A DNA stretch of 60,000 nt, from positions 31,870,001 to 31,930,000 of the forward strand of contig CM060731.1 in assembly GCA_030704615.1 (NCBI GenBank), in the 5' to 3' direction. The position numbers and the translations under genes were made by a program. Below are positions 1 to 10,464 of this stretch, piece by piece. The notes beneath the pieces were generated by a model. The model was not told the origin of the DNA and ran no database searches. It worked only from the letters and a program-made list of their open reading frames with translations. This DNA is from Takakia lepidozioides (Eukaryota > Streptophyta > Takakiopsida > Takakiales > Takakiaceae). Position 1 is the first letter of the stretch. The number at the start of each line of letters is the position of its first letter.

Positions 1-291
1 TATGATGCTCTGTTAGTGGGTAGTTGACTGTGACTGATTGGTACATACATGGTTGGCACCATGCCATTGATGGCGAAAGTTAAGAAGGACATATTTGTGG
101 AGAGGTTTGTCAGTGGGTTACAATCATTTGGATCAACTCCCTGTGGCTCAATACCGATCACTTCCTTCTAAACAGTCAGTCATGCACTCATGAATGTTGG
201 TTTGACCTGTAGCCCCTAACATGGCCTGCCAGAAAATACAAGGTGTTCCTCCAATGAATGCTCTCAAACCTCACAGACTATACGGGATTTG
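1..291. other. No gene seen (left flank of TIR element)
   Basis: No supported reading frame, RNA gene or repeat is visible. The stretch is ordinary AT-rich intergenic sequence ending at the left terminal inverted repeat of the next element. An 8-base word, gggatttg, at 284-291 recurs at 2089-2096 just past the other end of that element and may be part of a target-site duplication. Confidence 0.6.
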
Positions 292-2081
292 GGCAAGTAA
301 TAGAAGACGCCCGGGAGTTGAATGCGCCCGGGCCCGGTAAGCGTACGTGGCCCGCCACCCACCCGCAGCCGCGCCCCCCTAGTCTGGCGCCTCAGATCCG
401 CGCGGTCACCGCGACGATGCCCATGTCGTGGTAGCCCCACGCAGTCTAGAGTCCCTTTTTCTGTATAACTAACATTAAATTCGAAATTGTGGGAGTGTAG
501 AAGCACGCAGCCCAGTGGTGCGACCATTCTTACCTGACAGCGGAGGTTGCAGGGTCGAAATTGAACAAATCTCTGCATCCTGAGGCTTTTGACGCTGCTA
601 ATTCAAAAAAATTCCAAGTCCTGAGTCGATGCCCATCTTCACGCATAGTCACACATGTATGGAAATACATGATAAATATAGGGTTGTGGGCCCGGTCTGA
701 GGTTGACATACTTTCAAATCTCATTACTATGCAAATACATGAGAAATATATGGACATGCATGTTCCCGATAAGCTACCAATCTTTGTAATTTTGCTATTT
801 CAAAAAATTTGTAAGTCCCTGCAAATGTAGTTACATGGTGACTATACTTGGATGGCCATCTTCGAAAATAGTCATACAGGAGAAAATGTATGGTCAGGCA
901 TGAATACATGAGCTGTCTTCATGCACAAGTCTTGAATGGTATATATTATAATTATGTATGACAGGTATATCATACTTCAAACCATGTATTTCCATGCAGT
1001 ATCAATACTTTATCTCTATGCATAAAAATCGTGAACTCACGGGTTCAATTTACAATGGATGAGATGGTGACTATGAATCTTCATATCTATACTAATATCA
1101 TTCTTTTTATTTTCAATCGTTGCAAAGTCATACATGATTTGAATGCATTGTCATATCTATTAGCATAGTCGTACATATATGATGTCATGTCTCATTCATG
1201 CACATTTCTTGTGGCATATGCAATGCACCAAACTTGTCATGTATTTCCATGCATTATTAAAACTCTATTTCTATGCATACAAGTCATGAGGTCGTGGGTT
1301 CATATAACAATGAATGAGATGATGAGTATGAATCTTAATATCTCTACTAATAGAATTCTTTTATTCTTATTACTTGAATAAAATTGCATGAGTCCTACAT
1401 GGAATACATGACATCTGGTATTATTTTCATGCACAGTCACACATAAGAAATCAGTTGCATTGTCATACATACAGACAGACATACGATGTGATGTGTGTCC
1501 ATGCAAGACTTCTGTCGGAAGACAACTGATGTATTTCCATGCATGACTATTTATTTCTCATGTACGACTATGGAAGATGAGCATTTAAACTTGGAACTTT
1601 TTTGAAGTTGCAAAATCAAACAAAAACTCTAGTATTATCTGACATCATACACTAATTGGTACCCGAACCTGAGACCCCACATGCATGACCATGTATTTCT
1701 CATGTATTTCCATACATGTATGACTATGCGTGAAGATGGGCATCGACTCAGGACTTAGAATTTTTTTTTTGAAGTAGCATCGCAAAAAGCCTCATTTGCA
1801 GAACCGCTCAAAATTTGACCCTGAAACTTCCGCTTTCAGGTCAGATCGATCGCACCACAGGGCTGCGTGCTTCTACATTAAAAAAAGCTTGAATTTAATT
1901 TTAGTTATACAGAAAAAGGGACTCTAGACTGCGTGGGGCCTACCACGACATGGGCGTCGTCGCGGTGACCGCGCGGATCTGAGGCGCCAGACTAGGGGGG
2001 CGCGGCTGCGGGTGGGTGGCGGGCCACGTACGCTTACCGGGCCGGGCGCATTCAACTCCCGGGCCTCTTCTATTACTTGCC
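292..2081. mobile_element. 1.8-kb DNA element with ~415-bp terminal inverted repeats (MULE- or foldback-like)
   Basis: Positions 292 to about 706 read as the reverse complement of about 1658 to 2081, over a GC-rich outer part (about 300-460 against 1905-2070) and an AT-rich inner part. Both ends read GGCAAGTAATAGAAGA inward. No transposase frame is visible inside, so this is a non-autonomous element. Very long TIRs are typical of Mutator-like and foldback elements. That assignment is inference, because the flanking duplication is not clean: gggatttg occurs at 284-291 and 2089-2096, but 7 extra bases separate the right copy from the TIR end. The core holds internal direct repeats listed separately. 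Confidence 0.72.
1003..1420 (+). repeat. Internal direct repeat, period about 250 bp, inside the TIR element
   Basis: The segment beginning near 1003 (ctttatctctatgcat, then a gggttc-containing stretch and a gaatgagatg-like stretch) is repeated imperfectly from about 1260. The word catgtatttccatgca and close variants recur at about 984, 1239, 1530 and 1705, and inverted near 657. No coding capacity is apparent. Confidence 0.5.
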
Positions 2082-2854
2082 ATTGCGAGGGATTTGCGGC
2101 CATCAAAGGTCTCCATATACTCCTCGTGTTGAGGGATTTACAGCATTGTGGGTTAGTGGGAGAGAGACAACCCGAACCAAAAATGCTTCCTATGGCTTGA
2201 CATACTATGGCCCGATGAACCCTTCTCCAAAGCGCTGCTGCTCTCATAGATCCAGCTCAAGCAGGAGCTTCTTTTAGTCTGAGCAATCTGTCCATGAATC
2301 TAGTGGTTCCTGGCAGAAGTAGGACACTGCTATTCAGTTAGGACCACGGAAATCCCAATTGGGCTTTATCCGGGCGGGTGAGCGTCCTGTCCGTGTCCAC
2401 TCCAAGTTATTAGAGCCCAACAATCCTGATTCCTGTCCTATGCTCTCTTTAAGAACTGGCACGTAAATGTCATGCAAGCACGTCATTCTAGTCAGAAGAG
2501 GATGACATATTTATGGCATCTCGTGCAATGATATGAGACCTGCTGACTGTAGACCATAAGTATGTCTGCAGCCTCATCTTTTGTTTCTGTTCTTTAATAT
2601 TTATCATTTCCTTCTAAGTATGCGCTGTTGGTGGCCCGCCGCACAGCGATGAAGGCAACGGCTTTGGGGTGATAATTTGCCAGACATTTACCTTCGTCGA
2701 GTTGCAAACCGTATGTGCAATGTAGAATCGATGTCTGCAGACTTGTCTAACCAACATCAAACTACAGCGAGACTACTGTAGTCGCAGTACTACCTTCCAA
2801 AGTCGCCAGCGATTTCCTTCCAACTGACTCTTTCCGAAGTCGTAAGGGCGGTTC
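2082..2854. other. Intergenic, nothing recognised
   Basis: Short frames exist on both strands but none has plausible protein composition, splice context or a recognisable motif. No RNA gene or obvious repeat is seen. Confidence 0.5.
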
Positions 2855-4162
2855 ATGCTTGCCTTCATGAAGCCTAAAAAGGGGAAACGCTGCCCACCAT
2901 GTAATACATATGCTTTGCTGAGAACTCCCCCAGCCACAGCAGGGCCTCCACAGGTTGTGTTTCCTCAGTGTCCACCGCGTGTTACAAGTGCTTGTGTAGC
3001 TCCGGGTCTGGAGTCTGGACAAGTATGTGGAGATGAAGTCTGGGCAAGGAGTTTTGGGTGATTGATCGAAGAAAGATTCTCCTCTTGTTGATGAGCTTTC
3101 TCTATGTCATTATAGGTACTTTTGTGGAACATCAACAGACACAGTAACTCAAGGCCGCTAGTGACTCCAGCCAGCATTGTGCCTGCAGACCAACTCCTGA
3201 AAGTTGAAGTCCCAAAGGATTACATCCCTGAGTCTGACAAGCAGATCCAAGTCGAGAGGCCTCGTTCAGCAAAGAGAGAAAGAAAGAAGAGGCAAACTCC
3301 AAATCTGGAGGAGATCACTGCAAGTTTTGGTGAGATTAAACATTAAAAGGGTCTGAGACAGACTGAGCACACACATGTAGCCTGGTTACATCTGGTGTTC
3401 CTGATTTATGTTATATGCAAGTGAGTACAAGGGCTCAAATTCTTCACTGACCCTTTTGTCAATTCTTTCTTGGATGTATGTGGAGAGAGAAGACTGGCTG
3501 AAGTAACTAAGAGCCACTCCACCCTTCTGCTACTGCCCCTTGCGGAGGTGGGCAATATAAATGTATGCAGTCTCTTGGAATGAGTCCTCAAGACATGTTA
3601 AATTGGCCACAGGATTGAAAGCTCTGTTTGTGACTTGCCTACTTCGATTGCCAACGGCCTATGATCAGATTTCTCAGGGACTTGCCACAGACCAAAATGC
3701 ACTGCCGCAGCACAGAGTGTAGAATTAATTCCACTAAATAAGCAGTCCAAACATCTGCAAAATGAGAAGATCAGCAGCTGGAAAACAAACTCATGAGCTC
3801 TTTGCAGGTTAATTGTCGTTCCTATAGAATTCACACATGGAGGCCCTCACAAGAAAGACTTCATGTTCCCAAAGTGAGAGAGAGAGGTGCAGGATTAGAC
3901 CATGCCCATTTGACCGTGAGAGAATGGAACTACCTTCAATTCCACAAAATGCGATGCACAAGGTTCAAAACAGACTCAGGAATTCAGAAACAGATTCAAC
4001 AGATGCAGGAAGGGTGATCTCATCGTCCACCTTTCTACAGGGAGGAGATCAAGAACCACAATGTGAGTGTCATAGAAACAAACAATCTCTATGAGCTGAA
4101 ATTACAAAAATACACATTTTGTTGGCAATTTTTAGGATTCAACTGATGTGGTCGGTCAACTG
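2855..4162 (+). CDS. Possible multi-exon gene of unknown function (partial model)
   Basis: I do not recognise the product. Two segments join cleanly. An exon from 2855 (ATG; another in-frame ATG follows at once) to 3022 ends at a GTATGT donor in phase 0. A second exon, 3116-3329, follows a TTATAG acceptor, stays in frame and ends at GTGAGA in phase 1. The first encodes a proline- and cysteine-rich stretch starting near KPKKGKRCPPC. The second encodes a charged stretch with a basic run (RPRSAKRERKKRQ) that could be a nuclear localisation signal. Further exon-like pieces lie at 3828-4016 (after CCTATAG, before GGGTGATC; Ser/Arg/Glu-rich) and 4136-4162. The exon joining 3329 to 3828 was not found and the phases do not match directly, so the model is incomplete. 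It could also be a decayed gene. Confidence 0.35.
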
Positions 4163-5272
4163 GTATATCAAAGCCAGGGTGTATCACAAGACTTCCATGT
4201 TGGGGATTCAACGGTTTTGCCAGCTTCTCTCTCCCTCTCACACACACACACAGTTGTTCCACCCAGGGCCTATGGTCTCAAGGCATTCTCTCTCTCATAC
4301 CATGCTCACACAAGAAACTTTCTCAACCATTCAGTCCATGTGGCAAATCGACTCTAACTATTTTCCGCATTCTGTTGAGTCATTGTCTTCCCACATTGAG
4401 TATTGCAGTGCTCAAGATTTGGGTTTCAAGTACTCAAGTGAGCCTGCAGAACTGAAATGTGCACAGCTTGCAGTCTCATATCTTACTAGAAGCAGAATGC
4501 AAGTTTAAACTGCACGCATGAAATGAGCGAGGATAAGAGGAGCTCTCGTGGGTTCAAGCCATCACAATCTTCTCAATAGAAGGGCACGTTTTCACCTAAG
4601 GCAACCGTCTTTCACCTAGTATTCGAATGCTCACCTACCACTGATGATATTGCGTGCTTTGACGCATTTCAATGAAAAGATTGAAAAACAAAACACCATT
4701 TGTGATGCACACTGCATAAATAGGTGGGAAGCAGGGATGGAAGCTGCAAGCATCCACATCTCCATGAGGTATGATCCATATCGACAGCTCATCACAAAAG
4801 TGACCTAAACCCCTCTGGCCCTCTGAATCACCTGGCCTTCAACTAGTTCAACAGTTAATTAGATACACACTGAAAGAGGCATCTCCTGCTCTTCCAGAGT
4901 AGGATGAAAGCGTATCCAGAAAGCAAGCTGATGCCAACTTTACCACAAAACTGCTCTTAAATGGTGGTTCTGAGCCTTTCGTCCCTTGAGCGGTTATTAC
5001 GGTAATCAAGATGGGAAACACAATCTTCAGTTCCTTAGCTTGAACCCATCAAACTACTCCAGACAGTTTTCATTGACACCATGCCAGTTAGTACAGGAGC
5101 AGAACGTCTCCTTAGCCACCACAGAGCACACAACAGAAACGTACATTTTCGGGATACAGCAAAGTGTCATACTGTTTTTCCCCAAAAATGCGATTTGTGT
5201 TCCTCTGTCCTGCCCTCCACACCATGCAGAGGAGAACCCATTGCTTCTTTCTGTTCCATCACGCACGAACTA
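4163..5272. other. Intergenic; short CA repeat, no gene recognised
   Basis: A short cacacacacaca tract lies near 4240. Several frames of 60-210 codons are open on the plus strand around 5000-5700, but they overlap the exons of the small minus-strand gene at 5557-5273 and have no domain signature, so they are not called. Nothing else is supported. Confidence 0.45.
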
Positions 5273-5557
5273 TTATTTGCGGTCCATCTCCTTCAACTTA
5301 TCGTCGACGGACACTGGACCCTCTGCCTTCCGCGCCTTCCTGTCTGCCGATGCCATCAACACCCCTGCACACAGAGCATTTGCACCATTGCAAATCTGTC
5401 ACATGTAAAAGTGCGTGTCTATGTCCCACAATATGTCCTCTTGCTTAAAAATTGCAGGCACCACAGCATTTCAGCACATGCGAAGGGGTCTGAGCATACC
5501 CACGAGAGTACCGATAGCGCACACCATGAGCAATCGCATGGTCCTCTTCTCCGACAT
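5273..5557 (-). CDS. Small two-exon single-pass membrane protein (49 aa), divergent from WDR74
   Basis: Reading the minus strand, an ATG at 5557-5555 opens exon 1 (5557-5500). It ends at a GTATGC donor after one base of a codon. Exon 2 (5364-5273) starts after TGTGCAG and restores the frame to a TAA at 5275-5273. The joined product is 49 residues: a short N-terminus MSEKRTMR, one hydrophobic span (about residues 9-23, LLMVCAIGTLVGVLM), then a very charged tail (SADRKARKAEG and KLKEMDRK). The frame is also open upstream of this ATG, so a 5' exon could extend it. I do not recognise the family. The topology suggests a small organellar or ER membrane protein, which is inference. Neighbour: its start lies 276 bp from the WDR74 start, in opposite orientation. 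Confidence 0.5.
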
Positions 5558-5833
5558 GGCTGCGGTCACGAAGCCGATCGTCTCTACTGCAGCACCAGAG
5601 CTTACGTTGACTTGAGCTACATTCAGTTTAGGGTTTTACTGGGTGTTTTAGGGTTTAGTTGGGTCCTCCCAACCCACTTTGTTTCTGAGCTTTCATCTGT
5701 GCACAGCTAAGTCCGTGATGAAAGTTCACGTGAAATCTTGCTGCTCGAGCTGTCTCTCTCGCCCTAGCACCGATTCATGTATGAGCGGCAGCAGATTGGG
5801 AAAGTGTTGAATGTTGAAAGAACGTAAGCAGCC
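5558..5833. promoter_or_regulatory. Probable bidirectional promoter with two telo-box motifs
   Basis: This 276-bp interval separates the divergent starts of the small membrane protein and WDR74. It contains TTTAGGGTTTT (about 5628-5637) and TTTTAGGGTTTA (about 5647-5658), which match the plant telo-box (AAACCCTAA on the other strand). Telo-boxes are known from promoters of plant ribosomal-protein and rRNA-processing genes, which fits the inferred WDR74 function. No clear TATA box is seen. Use by both genes is inferred. Confidence 0.6.
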
Positions 5834-8800
5834 ATGCCGCGCACCAGTCACGTGGAGCTTCCAGGATGTCCTCAGTTCCGTGCTCTCTGCTGCGACAATC
5901 TTGGCTTGATCAAAGGTACCCTTGCTCTCGTTCCTGGGGGAAGTACATGTTGAGGATGCTTTTCAACCCATACTGAAATGTTCTCCCCTCACCTTCTTTC
6001 CCATAAAGTGGTAAGTACTCGCCCTGAAAATTATTCAAATATGCTTTCATTGTTTGGGAATATTTGGGTCTGAGCCTGGAGCTTTTGCAAGCAATGATAC
6101 AGTGCCGGCCATGTGATGGCACTCGAAAAGTGCATGTTGTGTCGAGTCCTGAGAGGATAATGCCATTAATTTCAGCACATGGGTTCCATCTTTCCCAAGT
6201 CGATTCAGAATAGAGAGAATTGCAGTGGCAGACTGACTGGTTCCCTATCTTACACAACTACGCATACTACTGGGTTGAAATAGTTACCTGCAGATTTGCA
6301 ACCCATGGGGTGGAGTATCCTTACGCTATTTGTTTTGTTTGGTGTTGCAGTGGTTGAAGTTCCAACTGACAAGGGAGCGCCACAAGTGGTTAATCGTTGG
6401 GGACCGCCAGATCCACAGCGAGCAACACTCTGCACATCGTTTTCTCATGACATTTCTCCAGTGAGCTAATTAGTGTTTGAAGTTTTTCTTGTCTTGTTGT
6501 ATCTGAATATACCCAATATGTTGCTAGGGAGCATATGGCAAGGGCCTCATTGTGCCAATATTGGAATGGGATTGGAACAAAGGGGCAGGAACAGGTGGTT
6601 GAGAGTTTGATGTGTTCAATTTCTATTGCATGAGCTTGTAAATCTTGGCTGCAAGATTATTATGAATTGCAGTTGATTCTAGTTGTATGCATTATTGGTA
6701 GTTGGGGAAGGATGCCGAGTGTACAGTGATTGGCTTATTTAACGCAAAGGAAGGGGGTTTTAAGTCAGTCAACCAAGGTTTATCCACCTCATAGCCCATG
6801 CTTGAAAATGGATCAGCCTGTAGCCTATTTATTTACTACTGGATTATCAGTATCAACTGCTAAGAGGTTAATCTATTTCTGTGGGCACTCATAAATAGAT
6901 TGTGTGGGACCATTGCACAATCTAATCACTGTTCTTGGCGGTAATATGTGCAGGGCTTTGCTGTTGCAAGGAAGAATGGCAAGGTAAGTGTTTGTTTGCT
7001 GCTTTTATACTTAGGTGTCAAGCCCATGTCAAATGGTGCTATTCATTTACTTGCTGTATTAATTCTGTAGCTGCAATCTGACATAATCCTGTGGCTGACA
7101 GGGATGTGAGACCTGGCTATGACTACCAAATTTCTGGAGACTTCCACATATTGACCAATCAACTATGTGGTTATGTTCTGTCAGGTGGAGGTGCTTGATC
7201 CTGGGTCAGGAGCCCTCCAGTTAGAGTTAGGGGTGCCAACCATTGCCGATACTTCCAGTGAGGCAAGCAAAGGAGAGAGAGAAGATGCAAGCAACTCTGT
7301 CTGTGGGATGCATTTGTTCAAGGAGACTAGCCCTTGGTAAGCTTGCTTTGCAGAACATTACTACCTTGTGATTATTTCCATTTGTTATTGAATGTAATGA
7401 CTCTTGTCCCACTGCATTTCTCCTTTCCAGCACATGTGGCAAAGAATTCACTTCTTGTCTTGATTGTTGTCTCATGCAAAGTGCCAAGACAATGAGGACT
7501 GTGTATCTGACGTAGTAATCTTCTGCTTTACACTTTGCATCTCTTTAACCAACTCATTTCTCAACTCGTAAATTAGTTTCTGACCCTTGTTCAACAATTT
7601 GTCATTTGGTCAGGGCAAAGTCATTGCTGACATGCACAGAAAAGGGGGTTGCAGCCATACAAAGGGTTTCAATTTCCAATGGACAAGATGGGGTTTCAGC
7701 AGCTTGCAAAGCTGATGCTGACCCTGTGGTCGCAAAATGGAACGTGAGTGAGTCAGGGTGTGTTTTGTGTCTACAGGTTGATGGCAGCGAACGTCACACT
7801 GCTTTTGGAGGGTAAATTCCCCTATCTTGGTGCTCAAAATTACTCTGTACCCACTGTAAGGTTAGGACTGAGAATCGAGCCCAGGTAGTCAAGCCATGGT
7901 TGGATTATGAATCTTCTTTTCTGCCATGGGGAAGAATATTCAGGCTATATGGATGCATTTAATTTGCGTCCACAATACAGCCCTTAGAACCACTTGCTAG
8001 TTAGACCCACCAGGGCAAAAGAGGGAGGGTATCTACAGAACTAGCACTGTATTGCACATCTTTATCCCTCTATGCCTAACTTACCTATTTGTGTGACACC
8101 CTTTCAGGAAAGGTGTGGAGGTGAATCTTTGGGATATGGAAAAGGGCTCCAAGCTGTGGACCGCCAAAAGTGTAAGAACCTTTCTGTGGTGATTGCATGC
8201 TGTGTCCTTAACTTTGAACGACTTTGAAATTCAATTTGCATCCTGAGAATGGCGTATCAGAGCAATTTTGGGTTAGGCTTATTGCTGCAACACTTACACT
8301 GTGTTAATTTTGTGATTTGCTGGAGCAGCCAAGACGTGACAACCTGGGATTAATTGCCCCCCCATATGTTACTGCGTTGACCTTTCTTTCAAATCAAGAT
8401 AGTCACAAGTTGGTTGTGGGAACTGGCCATCACCAGGTAAAAATTGCCCGAAGCGTCTGGCCTCAGGTTTCTGTACTCCTGCTTGGGGAAGGAAAGAGAT
8501 GATTTTTATGCTTTCCTGGCCTTGTTTCTGTTGACCTAACACCTTGGTCTGGACAGAGCAAGAATATGGTCAATGCAGCCAAGGAGAGCAGAGTTGTGGT
8601 CACTATTTCCACTGATGTTGTTCTCCAGCATAGGTACCTACATCTGTAAATACATTGGTGTTGGTGGTCTAGATTTTTCGCACAAAACTCCATGATAACT
8701 TAGGGATACAGAGCAGATTGTTTGCACGTGGTTTTCACAGATATCTTTGTAGCATCTAAACCTGTTTATTCTTGCAGGTGCGGCTGTATGATGTAGGTGC

Positions 8801-10464
8801 ACAGCGGAGGCCAATTATGGTGTTTGATTATGGAGAATCACCAATCAAGACCCTTGCAGCAGATGCAAATGGCTACACAGTGTATGTTGGTACCGGACAT
8901 GGGGACCTGGCATGCTTTGACGTGCGCACAGGTGAGCATCCTTATATGTCATGGTACCAAAGGGCCCTAAGAATCAGAAGAGAAATTGCCGAGTAGCATG
9001 TTTCTTGAAGTCATGGCAGTTAACTAGGAGGCATTGAGACCCTTTGACTTCTTGATTTTGACATCTATGTAGTATCCCAGCTATTTTGATATCAGCAGCA
9101 GTGGTATTGTCTAGGTTGCCTTTTGCAGGTGCCTTTTGATTTTAGACAGCAACGTGGCCTGTGTGTATCATGCAGGTCAAAACTTGGGGGGTTTCAAGGG
9201 CAAGGTGGCTGGGAGTATTCGATCTATTGTCCGGCATCCAGACTTGCCAATTATTGCTTCCTGTGGTTCGTTTTCTCGCACGCCAGCATCCTTTTAGTCC
9301 TTCAATGAAATATCTTGTTTGCTGATCTGGTCTTCTTGTGCGTAAGTGGAAGTGGTTTGAAAGCAAAAATCTGTGCAAGAATGCTATGACAAGTAAATAA
9401 CTCTCTCTTTCTGATGTTGAAGTGATAATTGAGGTTGCAGGCCTGATGACTATTTCTGCTGGTATGCAGGGTTGGATAGGTATTTGAGGATCCACCATTC
9501 CCAGACAAGGCAGCTTCTTGCATCGGTTAGTCGCTTTCCCTTAGTTAGGGAGGATTAAGGTCACTGTAGCTGTTCTTCATTGCTATAGGCTGCTTTGAAC
9601 AAATTGAGAAAAGTGTTGTGAATGCAATTTTGAATCATGGGGCATATTCCTCTTCGTTAAGCATCCCCAACAGACCTTCTCTAGCACTACTATGAAGAAT
9701 CTCTAATGTACACTTGTTTGAAGGAACAAAGAGTGGACTGAAGGAAACATTCATCTGCTGCGTGGCAGGTATTCTTGAAGCAGCAGTTGGTAAGCGTGGT
9801 GTTTGATACAAGCACCGTACCTCAAGCACCCAAGACAGGTTTGTGGCAGCATCTGTTTCAGGGGAACATTTCCATTCGAAGTGCTTGGCTGTACTAATAA
9901 AGTTTCAGTCGTAGGGGACAAACTGAGATATTCCTTGCTGCATTAATTGATATAGTGATAGTCATGCAATTGATTCAGTCTTGAAACCAGCATGAGGTGG
10001 TCAAAGGTGAAGGTTCCCCTTGGAGGCCTGGATAATTGGATGTATTGCTTCTATCAGTTTGCACACACAGCCTTGTTCGGTAATATGCTAAATCAGTCAT
10101 ATTATAATAGGATCTATCTATGTCATTAGGTGGCACTGTTGGCTAGGATTCTTAGGACATTGTATCCCTCTGACTTCCCATCACTTCTAGGTTCACTCTG
10201 GCTACTTGTTTCACCAGTTCAATTCTAGTATGAAAGAAGGTGCTCATTCATCATGTCAATGCTGCAGAGACCACACCATCCACAGTTGCACCTGACAAAC
10301 TGCAGCAAGGAGTCATGGATGAACCAGATGATTCAGGAGGGATCAGACACAAAGGCATAGAGAAGGGAGCAGAGAGCAAGTCCCATAAATCCAAAGTGAA
10401 GAAGACAGACACTGAAGGGTCCTCATCTAAAAAGGCACGGCATTCTAGGAGTAATGGACCATAG
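5834..10464 (+). CDS. WDR74: WDR74/NSA1-type WD40 ribosome-biogenesis protein
   Basis: WDR74 (yeast Nsa1) acts in the nucleolus and nucleus in maturation of pre-60S ribosomal particles. Thirteen exons join in frame to a 425-residue protein: 5834-5915, 6351-6460, 6954-6983, 7185-7336, 7614-7743, 7777-7811, 8108-8171, 8329-8436, 8778-8931, 9176-9265, 9470-9525, 9769-9838, 10268-10464. All boundaries are GT-AG and the total (1278 nt) is a multiple of three. The start MPRTSHVELPGCP matches the conserved plant N-terminus, followed by the GLIKVVEV segment. WD-type blades are visible in GKGVEVNLWD, in VGTGHHQVRLYD (about residues 230-242), in VYVGTGHGDLACFD and in ASCGLDRYLRIH. The C-terminus (about 375-425) is a lysine- and serine-rich tail with KKARHSRS, typical of nuclear/nucleolar proteins. 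No break was found. Exon ends were inferred by eye and a few could shift slightly. Confidence 0.9.

Noticed and set aside
5081-5710. Plus-strand 209-codon frame as a gene
   Set aside because: It has no domain and runs opposite the small two-exon minus-strand gene, which shows matching splice phases and better composition.
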